A stretch of 64,000 bases of DNA from Treponema sp. OMZ 798 (GCF_024181385.1 NZ_CP051305.1:930001-994000), one strand, 5' to 3'; positions 26,021 through 36,031 are shown, numbered from the stretch's first letter. Program-made: numbers and translations. The notes: generated by a model from the letters alone, not told the origin.

Positions 26021-26593
26021 ATGAAAATAAATAAACATGATGTAATTTTTGCTTCTCAACCAAGTAGATTTAATATATTTTTACAAGTATACATATATGT
26101 AACCTATATTTTTTTGACTTGTATATATATAAATATTTATTTTATAAACGATATGGCAAGCAAATTAAACGATATTATTGGATGCTTTCTTGGCTCATTA
26201 ATACTTTTATTTATAATTTTATTTACACCAATAAATAATCATTTGACTATTACAAAAAATGAATTGATTATATTTATCGATCATATTATTCAAAAAAGAA
26301 TTTATATACCTTTTTCTATAATTAAAGGATTCAGGTTGCATTCCATGTTTCAATTCAGATTAGGCGAAGTATTTATTCTAAATATAAAGCAAAATAACTT
26401 AATTTTAAAGTATTATTTCCATGAGCTTTCAAACAATACCATTAACCAATTTTCGCAAATGGATTTTGCTGAACTATCAAAAGAATCGAAAGAAGAAGTA
26501 CCTGTTATTTATAAATATGGATTATCAATAAAAGGTTTTTTAATTTTATTGCATTATTTTGTTGCAATAGTTATTGCTAGTATTATCTTTTAA
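26021..26593 (+). CDS. predicted membrane protein with PH-like domain
   Basis: The 190-residue protein has two N-terminal helices (IFLQVYIYVTYIFLTCIYINIYF and IIGCFLGSLILLFIILFTPI), a beta-rich middle (NHLTITKNELIIFIDHIIQKRIYIPFSIIKGFRL) like bacterial PH/DUF domains, and a C-terminal helix. Function unknown. The start is uncertain; the cassette head carries a CACGC-TTT-GCGTG hairpin. Confidence 0.65.
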   Translation: MKINKHDVIFASQPSRFNIFLQVYIYVTYIFLTCIYINIYFINDMASKLNDIIGCFLGSLILLFIILFTPINNHLTITKNELIIFIDHIIQKRIYIPFSIIKGFRLHSMFQFRLGEVFILNIKQNNLILKYYFHELSNNTINQFSQMDFAELSKESKEEVPVIYKYGLSIKGFLILLHYFVAIVIASIIF

Positions 26594-26604
26594 TAAATAA
26601 AATC

Positions 26605-26670
26605 ATCTAACACAGTTTGCAAAACCAAGAAAAGAGATAATTCTGTTTGCAGCTCAACCGCATGTTAGCC
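26605..26670 (+). other. attC 13 (divergent)
   Basis: R'' ATCTAAC (own head predicts GTCTAAC), R' GTTAGCC. The arms (CAGTTTGCAAAACC and GCAGCTCAACCGC) are unrelated to the standard site and pair poorly. Confidence 0.7.
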
Positions 26671-27150
26671 GGATGGTTTAATAAACGATTAACTGCAATT
26701 TTGAAAAATTGAGTGTGTATTTTCTGTAAATTAAAACTTAAAAGCTTATGTTCTTTGATTAAAGTTGTGTTATAATATCTACTTGGATAAGGAAAATAAG
26801 CTTTTATCTTAGGATTTTATAACTCGTTTAGGAAATCGACGAGTTAAAAGTCCTTCGGACGGTCATGGTGATTATAATAATTAACTTAGTGAGGAAAATA
26901 AAGTTTTAATTTTTGATTTTTAAGGATTTAGTAATTAAAAAGCTGTATAGGTTAAAAAATAAAGTCTAATTGTTAAGAATAAGCTTATAATTTTAAGATA
27001 ATATTATTTATAAAAGTTTAATTTTGTAAATAATAAAGATTTATAGTAAAATTTTAAGTTTTTTTATTTATTAAATATAGTAATGAAAAGCAAAATAGTG
27101 TAAAATTAAAAGCATAATTGTTAATATAAGCGATTAAATAAAATAAAAGT
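26671..27150 (+). repeat. non-coding cassette 14 (short NC family member)
   Basis: One hairpin unit (near 26850) with a shortened head block; head hairpin GTTT-AAT-AAAC. No ORF. Own attC R'' is GTCTAAC, not the GGCTAAC expected from the head, so it looks recombined. Confidence 0.7.
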
Positions 27151-27216
27151 GTCTAACACCCGCTTCAACCTGACATTGCGGAGAAGCCGCAAATGCAGGT
27201 TAAGCGAATGTTAGAT
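27151..27216 (+). other. attC 14
   Basis: R'' GTCTAAC, R' GTTAGAT; standard arms; loop GGAGAAGCC. Confidence 0.9.
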
Positions 27217-27322
27217 TGACCTGCCTACGGCAGGCAGGTGCGGAACCAATCAAAGCATTCTTTCGACGAAAAATAAAAATAATTGCAATGAAAAAAAAAC
27301 ATTGCGAAAGGATGGTTGAAAG
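27217..27322 (+). promoter_or_regulatory. class 1 structured leader (cassette 15)
   Basis: CTTTC (27260-27264) pairs with GAAAG (27306-27310); GCAATG (27285-27290) with CATTGC (27300-27305). Paired differences from cassette 5 preserve both stems. Confidence 0.65.
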
Positions 27323-27922
27323 ATGAAACAAAAGAGGTTAGTTTCAATGTTATTAGTTGCAGCATTATGTACTACATCATTGTTTGCAATTGATCTGAGT
27401 GTTGGTGGTGGTATTGATTTTACACATGCCACAAAAAAAGCAGAGATTGATACAGGGTGGTTTAAGGTTAGCCCTAAAGCAACTGGTAATTTTTTTGGTG
27501 TAAAATGTTTTTTTGATGCACAATATGTTTTGGGTACTCTCGGTTTTAGCTTTGGTAGTAGTGAAGTTACTCCTTTGGTATCTGGAATTAATATGAGTTA
27601 CTTTAATATGGCTTTTTTTGGAAAATATCCATTTACAGTTGGTATTGCAAAGATTTATCCCCTGTTTGGATTTGATTTAAATTTTAATATTTCTTGTAAA
27701 AAAGATGGAGAAAATTATAAAGAGAATCTTGATTCAAGTTATAATTTTCATCGACATTATGTTGCATTTGGTGTTGGATCAGATGTTTATGTAAAAGAAA
27801 GATTATTTTTAAAGCCTAGTTTATTACTTGGATTTCAGATGAATAAAAATATGGGTTCAGCAGCAACGAAAGAGAGCGGTTTTATGTTTAACCTTGGTTT
27901 TAGTGTTGGATATAAGTTATAG
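27323..27922 (+). CDS. outer-membrane beta-barrel-like protein
   Basis: The 199-residue protein has a signal peptide (MKQKRLVSMLLVAALCTTSLFA|I) nearly the same at DNA level as those of other class 1 cassettes. The mature part alternates in a small-barrel pattern and ends GFMFNLGFSVGYKL. Probably outer-membrane. An identical protein is at 35236. Confidence 0.72.
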   Translation: MKQKRLVSMLLVAALCTTSLFAIDLSVGGGIDFTHATKKAEIDTGWFKVSPKATGNFFGVKCFFDAQYVLGTLGFSFGSSEVTPLVSGINMSYFNMAFFGKYPFTVGIAKIYPLFGFDLNFNISCKKDGENYKENLDSSYNFHRHYVAFGVGSDVYVKERLFLKPSLLLGFQMNKNMGSAATKESGFMFNLGFSVGYKL

Positions 27923-27932
27923 TTATAACTTT

Positions 27933-27980
27933 ACAGTTTTGCATATAAAAAGTTCCGTAAAATATGCAAAACTGTTTTTA
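27933..27980 (+). terminator. terminator of cassette 15
   Basis: ACAGTTTTGCATAT pairs with ATATGCAAAACTGT, followed by TTTTT. The loop contains AAGTTCCGTA. Confidence 0.75.
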
Positions 27981-28052
27981 ATGGAAGTTTAATATAGTCA
28001 AAGTATATAAAGGAAATCGAAAAAATGTGTTAGTTTTTGTTGGAAAAATAAA

Positions 28053-28118
28053 ATCTAACACTCGCTTCAACCTGACATTGCGGACGAGCCGCAAATGCAG
28101 GTTAAGCGAATGTTAGGT
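28053..28118 (+). other. attC 15
   Basis: R'' ATCTAAC matches own head; R' GTTAGGT. Confidence 0.92.
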
Positions 28119-28201
28119 TGACGTGCCCATGGCACGCTAAATAAGACTAATGTATGTTTTCTAAATTTTATACCTCAATGAAAGGTAAGGAGATTTGTAA
28201 G

Positions 28202-28798
28202 GTGAAAAAAATAATATTAACTATTCTAATCATTTTTATGGTCTTTTCCGGAAATATATCTGCAGAGGATTTAGACAATCAGGAAAAAACCATAAGTATC
28301 AATTTTGATTTTACCAGAAAATTCGGCTTAGCAAGCAATCAATTTGCTGTATGGGTTGAAAACGGAAAAGGTATGCTCGTAAAAAATTTATTTGTTACGG
28401 ATTTTACAGCCGGAAAGGGTTGGGAAAAAAGACCTGAAAGCCTGCCTTTATGGAGAAAAGCTTTAAAAGCAGCCGGAATAGACGGAATAAGCAGTGCAAC
28501 TCCTAAATCGGAGAAGGTTCAAGCTGTAAAAGAAACTGGCATAGACGGAATAAGTAGTGCGACTCCTAAATCCGGGAAGATTCAATTGGAATGGGATATC
28601 AAAAATGAAAATGGAGGACTTGTAGGAAAGGGAACCTATAAAATATGTATTGAAGCAAATATAAAATGGGAAAATACCGTATTATTTACATGCGAGATAA
28701 AAATAGATGATAATATCACGCTAGGTGAAATTACCGAAAAAATATCGGGCAAAGGTTATGATAAACAAAAACTGATAACTAATGTAGAAATAAAATAA
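28202..28798 (+). CDS. secreted DUF2271 domain protein
   Basis: The frame opens at ATG 28154, but GTG at 28202 follows AAGGAG and begins at a signal peptide (KKIILTILIIFMVFSGNISA). The mature part matches DUF2271: NQFAVWVENGKGMLVKNLFVTDFTAGKGW, LPLWRKA, GKIQLEWDIKNENG. The segment GIDGISSATPKS is tandemly duplicated (about 60 bases). It pairs with a flavodoxin gene in the same cassette, which suggests an electron-transfer context. Confidence 0.75.
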   Translation: MKKIILTILIIFMVFSGNISAEDLDNQEKTISINFDFTRKFGLASNQFAVWVENGKGMLVKNLFVTDFTAGKGWEKRPESLPLWRKALKAAGIDGISSATPKSEKVQAVKETGIDGISSATPKSGKIQLEWDIKNENGGLVGKGTYKICIEANIKWENTVLFTCEIKIDDNITLGEITEKISGKGYDKQKLITNVEIK

Positions 28799-28820
28799 AT
28801 TTGACTTTCAGGAGATAATC

Positions 28821-29282
28821 ATGAATAAAACTGCCATCATCTACGCTTCGATCCATCATAAAAATACCGAAAAATTACTAACAGGAATTTCAAAAGAGAT
28901 AGAAATCGATATCTTTAATGTTAATAAAATAAAAGAAATAGATTTTTCAAAATATGAAACAATAGGTTTTGCCTCAGGAATATATATGGAGAAATTTCAT
29001 CAATCAATTTATAAATTTTTAGAAAAACACAAAGCAGATATACCTAAGAAAACTTTTGTACTTTGTACCAGTGGAATTGGAAAAGGACGATATGCAAAAA
29101 AATTCTTTTCTTATTTACAAGACAAAGACTTTGAAGTTTTAGGAGCTTTTGAATGTAAGGGCTTCGATACCTACGGCTTATTTAAATTCTTCGGCGGTCT
29201 AGCCAAAGGACATCCCAATACTACGGATATTGAGAATGCCGTTGAATTTGTGAAAAATATTGGGGCGAAAATGCTGCTGTAA
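28821..29282 (+). CDS. flavodoxin family protein
   Basis: The 153-residue protein has flavodoxin-like features: TAIIYASIHHKNTEKLLTGI (phosphate-binding loop position), IGFASGIYMEKFHQSIYKFLEKH, TFVLCTSGIGKGRYAKKFFSYL. AGGAGA precedes the ATG. It likely carries FMN and transfers electrons; partner unknown. Region 29283-29415 has no gene. Confidence 0.82.
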   Translation: MNKTAIIYASIHHKNTEKLLTGISKEIEIDIFNVNKIKEIDFSKYETIGFASGIYMEKFHQSIYKFLEKHKADIPKKTFVLCTSGIGKGRYAKKFFSYLQDKDFEVLGAFECKGFDTYGLFKFFGGLAKGHPNTTDIENAVEFVKNIGAKMLL

Positions 29283-29415
29283 GTGGAAAATTTCTCAATG
29301 ATTATTTATATTCACTAGCTTATTATAACTTTAATATAAGTAATGTAAAGAAAAAAGTAGTTAATATAATGTATTTATATTATGCGAAACGTAATTATAA
29401 AAAATTATTATAATA

Positions 29416-29574
29416 ACCTAACACCCGCTTCAACCTGACAATTGTTTTGTCACGAAAGTTGCTTAGGGCGGTCGCTGCTTGCGCAGCTCCCTTTTTTATG
29501 CAACTTTCGCGCCAACTTTGCCTTAACGCTTCGCGTCGGCAAAGGCACAAATGCAGGTTAAGCGAATGTTAGAC
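29416..29574 (+). other. attC 16 (long form, 159 bp)
   Basis: R'' ACCTAAC matches own head GTTAGGT; R' GTTAGAC; extended branched loop as in attC 11. Confidence 0.85.
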
Positions 29575-30280
29575 AGATGCCTAACGGCACAATTAACTGC
29601 AACTTTGAAAAAGTAGTGTGTTTTTTTTTGTAAATTAAAGCGTAAAACCCAAGTTAAAAGCTTAGGTTCTTTGAATAAAGTTTTGTTTTATTATAATATC
29701 TATTTTGATAAGGAAAAATAAACTTTCATCTGAGGATTTTTAAACTCGTTAAGGAAATCAACAAAATAAAAGTCCTTCGGACGGTCTGGTAATTATAATA
29801 ATTAACTTGGTAAGGAAAATAAAACTTTTATCTAAGGATTTTTAAACTAGCTAAAGAAATCGACGAAATAAAAGTCCTTCGGACGGTCATGGTGATTATA
29901 ATAATTAACTTGTTAAGGAAAAATAAAGTTTTATCTTAGGATTTTATAACTCGTTAAGGAAAACAACAAAATAAAAGTCCTTCGGACGGTCATGGTAATT
30001 ATTATAATTATTTGCTAAGTAAAATAAAATTTTAGCTTTATAGTAAAATTGTTGATTTTTTAATTTAATGATGAAAAGCTGTATAGGTTAAAAAAAGTCT
30101 AATTGTTAAGAATAAGCTTATAATTTTAAGATAATATTATTTATAAAAGTTTAGTTATTGTAAATAATAAAGCTTCATAGTAAAATTTTAAGTTTTTTTA
30201 TTAAATATAGTAATAAAAAGCAAAATAGTGTAAAATTAAAAGCATAATTGTTAATATAAGCGATTAAATAAACTAAAAGT
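29575..30280 (+). repeat. non-coding cassette 17 (NC family)
   Basis: Three hairpin units at about 102-bp spacing (near 29772, 29874, 29976); no ORF. Confidence 0.75.
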
Positions 30281-30346
30281 GTCTAACACCCGCTTCAACC
30301 TGACATTGCGGAGTAGCCGCAAATGCAGGTTAAGCGAATGTTAGAC
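30281..30346 (+). other. attC 17
   Basis: R'' GTCTAAC matches own head GTTAGAC; R' GTTAGAC. Confidence 0.92.
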
Positions 30347-30640
30347 GGATGCCCTACGGCACGATAAACTGTAACTTTGAAAAATAGGGTGTGTTTTTGT
30401 AAATTAAAGCTTAAGACTCGAATTAATAGCTTAGTTTTTTGAATAAAGTTATGTTTTATTATAATGGCTACTTGCGTAAGGAAAATGAGACTTTTATCTA
30501 ACCATTTTAAAACTTATTAAGGCAGTCAACGAAAAATATGACACTTTTTCATTCTCTTAAACTCAAAAACTATATGAAAAGATAAAATCTTATTTATAAA
30601 AAAATAGTTTGAATTATTAATAGATGATTTTTTTTATAAA
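30347..30640 (+). repeat. NC-family head fragment upstream of the Nudix gene
   Basis: The conserved NC head block (TGCC-CTAC-GGCA hairpin, AACTGTAACTTTGAAAAA, TTATAATGGCTAC) is present but the 100-bp hairpin units are absent. TATACT at 30647-30652 could start the gene that follows. Confidence 0.6.
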
Positions 30641-30682
30641 ATATTGTATACTATGAAAAATGGAGGGTTCCTATACTATTTT

Positions 30683-31237
30683 ATGATATATAAAAACAAT
30701 AATTCATTAAACAACACAGTTGATATTGTTCCAATGGTAACCATTTTTATTGAAAAGGAGGATAAAATTTTGATGTTGAAACGGGCTCCAACAAAGAAGA
30801 TCGCCCCTAATAAGTGGGCTGGAATTGGCGGACATATTGAGAAAGAAGAATATAAAACTCCAATGAAAGCATGTCTAAGAGAATTGGAAGAAGAAACCGG
30901 TCTCATAGTAAATGATTTAATATATATAAACCTTAAATACTTAATTATACGGAACGTAAAAGATGAGATATTAAGAGAGCAGTATGTTTATTTTGGAAAA
31001 ACGGACAAGAATCCTTTATTTTATGAATTCTCGGAAGGTAAACTGGAATGGATTGATAAAAGTAAAGTAATGACTCTTGAAATGCCAATGACATGTGAAT
31101 ATATACTAAAACATTATTTTGAAAGTGAAATCAGTAAGAGACTGGAAGTTGGCGTTGCAACATATTTTAACGGGAAAGAAAATATACTTTGGAATGAAAT
31201 GCTGGATTTTGATAATTACAAAGGTAAAAGCGTCTAA
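30683..31237 (+). CDS. Nudix hydrolase
   Basis: Nudix enzymes hydrolyse nucleoside diphosphates linked to other groups, for example 8-oxo-dGTP. The Nudix box is GHIEKEEYKTPMKACLRELEEETGL, with two more residues than usual between the first Glu and REL. Upstream LMLKRAPTKKIAPNKWAGIGG is typical. Start is uncertain: ATG 30653 and 30683 are in frame and GGAGG at 30662 is not ideally placed for either. The TAA stop lies in attC 18. Confidence 0.85.
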   Translation: MIYKNNNSLNNTVDIVPMVTIFIEKEDKILMLKRAPTKKIAPNKWAGIGGHIEKEEYKTPMKACLRELEEETGLIVNDLIYINLKYLIIRNVKDEILREQYVYFGKTDKNPLFYEFSEGKLEWIDKSKVMTLEMPMTCEYILKHYFESEISKRLEVGVATYFNGKENILWNEMLDFDNYKGKSV

Positions 31238-31294
31238 CACCCGCTTCAACCTGACATTGCCTTTGAGGCAATGCAGGTTAAGCGAATGTTAGGT
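31232..31294 (+). other. attC 18 (short loop)
   Basis: R'' GTCTAAC matches own head; R' GTTAGGT; loop stem CATTGCC-TTTGA-GGCAATG. Confidence 0.92.
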
Positions 31295-31330
31295 TGACAC
31301 CGCTTTCGCGGTGCTAATTGGAAATATAAT

Positions 31331-32089
31331 ATGTGTAGTCAAATTGAAGTGCTTCATTTTGGATATCAATGTCCATGGGTTGATCAGACAATAGAAAATT
31401 TGGAAAAATATACTAAGAATGAAAAAATATTGTTTAATACATTAGATGTTAGTATGAACAGACATGATAGAAAAATTGTTTTTCCATTTATGATAGCTGT
31501 AGATGGTCAAGTAACGACAGGCTCTCCTGTATATCCATCAAATGTTAGTGATTTACTTAAAAAAGAATACAATGGTTTTGTAAAGAATGAAACTGATATG
31601 CAAGATGATGATTTGGATATTATTCGAAGTTTAGATAGTTATACAATTGATGATTCAATAAGAGTATGTTGTAATAATGAAAAAATAAATTGTAGGAAAA
31701 AACCGTGGTATTTACAAAACTCTGATTTTTTCTTTGGCTATGTTGGTTATAAAAACAATAAGCCAGTATGCATGATTGATATTATCGAATCAGATAAGTT
31801 CAGTTGTTTCGATACAATGCAGTGTAACAAAATAATACATATTTTATGTGTATATAGTAATGATAAAAAATATAATTATATAAAAAGTATGTTTAAAATG
31901 ATTATACCTGAATTATCTGGCAAGTATGATGGAATGCAAATAATAGTTGCTGAAAATAGTTGTTATCCCAATGGGGACATTGCGTTATTTGAAAATATAG
32001 GTTTTGTTAAAATAAAAGATCTTGGTTCTACATATCTGTTGAAAAAAGGATATGATAATATTTTTTTAATGTTCAAATTGTTAAGATGA
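31331..32089 (+). CDS. thioredoxin-like plus GNAT-like protein
   Basis: The 252-residue protein starts with a thioredoxin-like segment (EVLHFGYQCPWVDQTIENLEKY… FPFMIAVDGQVTTGSPVYP) with a single Cys-Pro motif. The C-terminal half resembles an acetyltransferase (FFFGYVGYKNNKPVCMIDII, IIHILCVYSNDKKYNYIKSMF, LFENIGFVKI). The combination recalls small resistance or modification enzymes, but the substrate is unknown. Confidence 0.55.
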   Translation: MCSQIEVLHFGYQCPWVDQTIENLEKYTKNEKILFNTLDVSMNRHDRKIVFPFMIAVDGQVTTGSPVYPSNVSDLLKKEYNGFVKNETDMQDDDLDIIRSLDSYTIDDSIRVCCNNEKINCRKKPWYLQNSDFFFGYVGYKNNKPVCMIDIIESDKFSCFDTMQCNKIIHILCVYSNDKKYNYIKSMFKMIIPELSGKYDGMQIIVAENSCYPNGDIALFENIGFVKIKDLGSTYLLKKGYDNIFLMFKLLR

Positions 32090-32127
32090 TAATTGTATTA
32101 TGGAATATTCTATAGGGGATTACTAAT

Positions 32128-32440
32128 ATGAATAAAATAGTTGTCGATTTTGAGAAAAATTAACATAGCTTCTTTCGATAGTCTTGAGGATATTTTTTGT
32201 GACAATATAAAAATATATCTACCAAACACAACAAAAGTTTTCGTATCAAAAAAGAAGTATATATAATTTAATAAAAAATATCTCGGGTGCTGGTATACTA
32301 CAATTAAAGAATATAATGAATATGAAGAGTATATAATAACTACAGTTCTTATTGAAAACTCAGTAGAGAAGATAAGCTTTTATGTTACATCGTATTTTAA
32401 GATTGATGATTACAAGGTAAAAGAGATTAAAGAGTATTGA
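32128..32440 (+). pseudogene. degraded small gene (frameshift and stop)
   Basis: MNKIVVDFEK starts well after TAGGGGA, then a frameshift leads into INIASFDSLEDIFCDNIKIYLPNTTK, an internal TAA, and LGCWYTTIKEYNEYEEYI ending at 32440. The pieces join into one coherent protein of about 100 residues. No family recognised. Confidence 0.5.
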
Positions 32441-32501
32441 GGCAATAATGGAGAGTCACCTGTGTGAAGAATAAATGAGAAATTATCAGAGCATACTGAT
32501 A

Positions 32502-32567
32502 ATCTAACACCCGCTTCAACCTGACATTGCGGAGGAGCCGCAAATGCAGGTTAAGCGAATGTTAGAC
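32502..32567 (+). other. attC 19
   Basis: R'' ATCTAAC does not match own head GTTAGGT; R' GTTAGAC. The mismatch suits a fusion of two cassettes, the second being the pseudogene. Confidence 0.9.
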
Positions 32568-33330
32568 AGATGCCTTACGGCACAATTAACTGCAACTTTG
32601 AAAAAATGGTGCGTGTTTTTTGTAAATTAAAGTGTAAAACCCAAATTAAAAGCTTAGGTTCTTTCGAGTAAAGTTGTGTTTTATTATAGTGACTACTTGG
32701 ATAAGGAAAATAGAACTTTTATCTGAGAATTTTAAAACTAGTTTAGGAATTCAACGAGTTAAAAGTCCTTCGGACGGTCTGGTAATTATAATAATTACTT
32801 TCTAAGGAAAAATAACTTTTATCTGAGTGTTTTTAAACTTTTTAAGGAAATCGACGAGTTAAAAGTCCTTCGGACGGTCTATGTTTATAATAATTGCTTT
32901 CTACGGAAAATTAAAATTCATCTAAGTATTTTAAACTCGTTAAGGAAATCAATAAAATAAAAGTCCTTCGGACGGTCATGGTAATTATTATAATTATTTG
33001 CTAAGTAAAGTAAAATTTTAGCTTTATAGTAAAATTGTTGATTTTTTAATTTAATGATGAAAAGCTGTATAGGCTAAAAAAAGTCTAATTGTTAAGAATA
33101 AGCTTATGATATTAAGAGAATATTATTTATAAAAGATTAGTTTTGTAAATTATAGTTAAATAAATAGTTTTTAGTATATGCGTTAAGTAATATGAAAGTT
33201 ATATATGCAAATAATAAAGCTTTATAGTAAAATTTTAAGTTTTTTATTTATTAAATATAGTAATAAAAAGCAAAATAGTGTAAAATTAAAAGCACAATTG
33301 TTAATATAAGCGATTAAATAAAATAAAAGT
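32568..33330 (+). repeat. non-coding cassette 20 (NC family)
   Basis: Three hairpin units (near 32764, 32862, 32960), conserved head and tail; no ORF. Confidence 0.75.
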
Positions 33331-33395
33331 GTCTAACACCCGCTTCAACCTGACATTGCGGAGGAACCGCAAAGCAGGTTAAGCGGTAGTTAGAC
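33331..33395 (+). other. attC 20
   Basis: R'' GTCTAAC matches own head; R' GTTAGAC; GCGGTAGTTAG variant. Confidence 0.92.
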
Positions 33396-33995
33396 GGATG
33401 CCTTACGACACGATAAACTGTAACTTTGAAAAAGTAGTGTGTATTTTTTTGTAAATTAAAGCGTAAAACCCAAGTTAAAAGCTTAGGTTCTTTGAATAAA
33501 GTTTTGTTTTATTATAATATCTATTTTGATAAGGAAAAATAAACTTTCATCTGAGGATTTTTAAACTCGTTAAGGAAATCAACGATTTAAAAGTCCTTCG
33601 GACGGTCTGTGTTTATAATAATTATTTTCTAAGGAAAATTAAAATTTATCTAAGTATTTTAAACTCGTTAAGGAAATCGACAAAATAAAAGTCCTTCGGA
33701 CGGTCTGGTAATTATTATAATTATTTGTTAATGAAAATAAAATTTTAGCTTTATAGTAAAATTGTTGATTTTTTAATTTAATGATGAAAAGCTGTATAGG
33801 TTAAAAAATAAAGTCTAATTGTTAAGAATAAGCTTATAATTTTAAGATAATATTATTTATAAAAGTTTAGTTTTATAAATAATAAAGTTTTACAGTAAAA
33901 TTTTAAGTTTATTTATTAAATATAGTAATAAAAAGCAAAATAGTGTAAAATTAAAAGCATAATTGTTAATATAAGCGATTAAATAAACTAAAAGT
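33396..33995 (+). repeat. non-coding cassette 21 (NC family)
   Basis: Two hairpin units (near 33595, 33691). The head hairpin is damaged (TGCCTTACGACA). No ORF. Confidence 0.75.
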
Positions 33996-34060
33996 GTCTA
34001 ACACCCGCTTCAACCTGACATTGCGGACGAGCCGCAAAGCAGGTTAAGCGAATGTTAGAA
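33996..34060 (+). other. attC 21
   Basis: R'' GTCTAAC matches own head; R' GTTAGAA. Confidence 0.92.
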
Positions 34061-34098
34061 TGACACGCCATAGGCGTATGTAAGTAAAGGACAAATTC

Positions 34099-35061
34099 AT
34101 GAACAAAATTAGAAGATCTGTTATAGACAATAATAAAGTTTCAAAACTTTTATTGTTTAGTTTAGGAGGATTTTCACAAAAGGTTTTAATCGAAGGTAGA
34201 TGTGATGATTTACCAATATTAATAACATTACATGGTGGTCCTGGGACACCAATTCCTTTTTCTGTAGGTTGTAGAGGGATGTTTCCACAATTTACTGATA
34301 ATTTTATAATGGTTTATTGGGATCAGCTTGGATGTGGAATCAATAACCACGAAATTGATAACCATTTCACAATTAATCATTTTGTTCAGATGACATGCGA
34401 TTTAATTGATGCTATAAAAAAAGAATTTCCAAGTAATAAATTGTTTATATTTAGTATGTCGTGGGGAAGTATATTAAGTTTATTAGTATCTGAACAAAAA
34501 ACAGAATTAATTGATGGTGTCGTAGCTTCAGGACAAATTGTAAAAAATATTTTCTATAATGAAGAAGTATATAATGCCTTAAAGGAAAATGGTATTTCAG
34601 AAAAAACAATGAATAAGATAAAAGATACAAATATAAATAATGTAAAAAGTAAAGATTTGCAATTAATATCTAGTTTGTTAAGAAAAAAGACGAATGCGTA
34701 CAATAATAAAAAATCAAAAACCAATGAAGTTGGAAAAATTATTTTAGGTTTATTTCAATCGCCTGATTATAAATTTAAAGATTTCAAAGCTGTGATTATA
34801 AACGGATATAAAAATAATATTTCCTTATGGAAGGAAATTCTTCATATTAATTTATCTGAAAAGTTACAGAAAGTAAATATTCCATATTTTATTCTACAGG
34901 GAGAGACAGATATAGTTGCATCTACAAAAATCGTAAAGGAGATTTGTGAAAGTATAAATAATAGAAATTTACAGTATAAAATAATAAAAAATTCAGGACA
35001 TTTCCCAAGTAAAGAAATGATGGATGAACTTTTTAAACTATTATTAAGTATGAAAGGATAA
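34099..35061 (+). CDS. alpha/beta hydrolase (proline iminopeptidase-like)
   Basis: The 320-residue protein has the alpha/beta hydrolase set: oxyanion motif HGGPGTP, YWDQLGCG, nucleophile elbow SMSWGS, and the acid and His in LQGETDIVAS and NSGHFPS. HGGPG is typical of proline iminopeptidases and related hydrolases; the true substrate is unknown. AAAGGA precedes the ATG; head hairpin ACGCC-ATA-GGCGT. Confidence 0.87.
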   Translation: MNKIRRSVIDNNKVSKLLLFSLGGFSQKVLIEGRCDDLPILITLHGGPGTPIPFSVGCRGMFPQFTDNFIMVYWDQLGCGINNHEIDNHFTINHFVQMTCDLIDAIKKEFPSNKLFIFSMSWGSILSLLVSEQKTELIDGVVASGQIVKNIFYNEEVYNALKENGISEKTMNKIKDTNINNVKSKDLQLISSLLRKKTNAYNNKKSKTNEVGKIILGLFQSPDYKFKDFKAVIINGYKNNISLWKEILHINLSEKLQKVNIPYFILQGETDIVASTKIVKEICESINNRNLQYKIIKNSGHFPSKEMMDELFKLLLSMKG

Positions 35062-35063
35062 CA

Positions 35064-35129
35064 TTCTAACACCCGCTTCAACCTGACATTGCGGACGAAC
35101 CGCAAATGCAGGTTAAGCGAATGTTAGAT
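35064..35129 (+). other. attC 22
   Basis: R'' TTCTAAC matches own head GTTAGAA; R' GTTAGAT. Confidence 0.92.
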
Positions 35130-35235
35130 TGACCTGCCTACGGCAGGCAGGTGCGGAACCAATCAAAGCATTCTTTCGACGAAAAATAAAAATAATTGCA
35201 ATGAAAAAAAAACATTGCGAAAGGATGGTTGAAAG
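35130..35235 (+). promoter_or_regulatory. class 1 structured leader (cassette 23)
   Basis: Identical to the cassette 15 leader. Confidence 0.65.
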
Positions 35236-35835
35236 ATGAAACAAAAGAGGTTAGTTTCAATGTTATTAGTTGCAGCATTATGTACTACATCATTGTTTGC
35301 AATTGATCTGAGTGTTGGTGGTGGTATTGATTTTACACATGCCACAAAAAAAGCAGAGATTGATACAGGGTGGTTTAAGGTTAGCCCTAAAGCAACTGGT
35401 AATTTTTTTGGTGTAAAATGTTTTTTTGATGCACAATATGTTTTGGGTACTCTCGGTTTTAGCTTTGGTAGTAGTGAAGTTACTCCTTTGGTATCTGGAA
35501 TTAATATGAGTTACTTTAATATGGCTTTTTTTGGAAAATATCCATTTACAGTTGGTATTGCAAAGATTTATCCCCTGTTTGGATTTGATTTAAATTTTAA
35601 TATTTCTTGTAAAAAAGATGGAGAAAATTATAAAGAGAATCTTGATTCAAGTTATAATTTTCATCGACATTATGTTGCATTTGGTGTTGGATCAGATGTT
35701 TATGTAAAAGAAAGATTATTTTTAAAGCCTAGTTTATTACTTGGATTTCAGATGAATAAAAATATGGGTTCAGCAGCAACGAAAGAGAGCGGTTTTATGT
35801 TTAACCTTGGTTTTAGTGTTGGATATAAGTTATAG
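35236..35835 (+). CDS. outer-membrane beta-barrel-like protein, second copy
   Basis: Same protein as at 27323-27922. The two cassettes differ by a single base in the tail (near 27987 versus 35900) and in the attC loop (GGACGAGCC versus GGATGAACC), so the duplication is recent. Confidence 0.72.
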   Translation: MKQKRLVSMLLVAALCTTSLFAIDLSVGGGIDFTHATKKAEIDTGWFKVSPKATGNFFGVKCFFDAQYVLGTLGFSFGSSEVTPLVSGINMSYFNMAFFGKYPFTVGIAKIYPLFGFDLNFNISCKKDGENYKENLDSSYNFHRHYVAFGVGSDVYVKERLFLKPSLLLGFQMNKNMGSAATKESGFMFNLGFSVGYKL

Positions 35836-35845
35836 TTATAACTTT

Positions 35846-35893
35846 ACAGTTTTGCATATAAAAAGTTCCGTAAAATATGCAAAACTGTTTTTA
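35846..35893 (+). terminator. terminator of cassette 23
   Basis: Same 14-bp stem and T run as in cassette 15. Confidence 0.75.
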
Positions 35894-35965
35894 ATGGAAA
35901 TTTAATATAGTCAAAGTATATAAAGGAAATCGAAAAAATGTGTTAGTTTTTGTTGGAAAAATAAA

Positions 35966-36031
35966 ATCTAACACTCGCTTCAACCTGACATTGCGGATGA
36001 ACCGCAAATGCAGGTTAAGCGAATGTTAGAT
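35966..36031 (+). other. attC 23
   Basis: R'' ATCTAAC matches own head; R' GTTAGAT. Confidence 0.92.

Noticed and set aside
16534..33995. CRISPR array
   Set aside because: The ~100-bp units in NC cassettes are similar along their whole length, vary in number from one to four, and have no short repeat/unique spacer pattern or cas genes.
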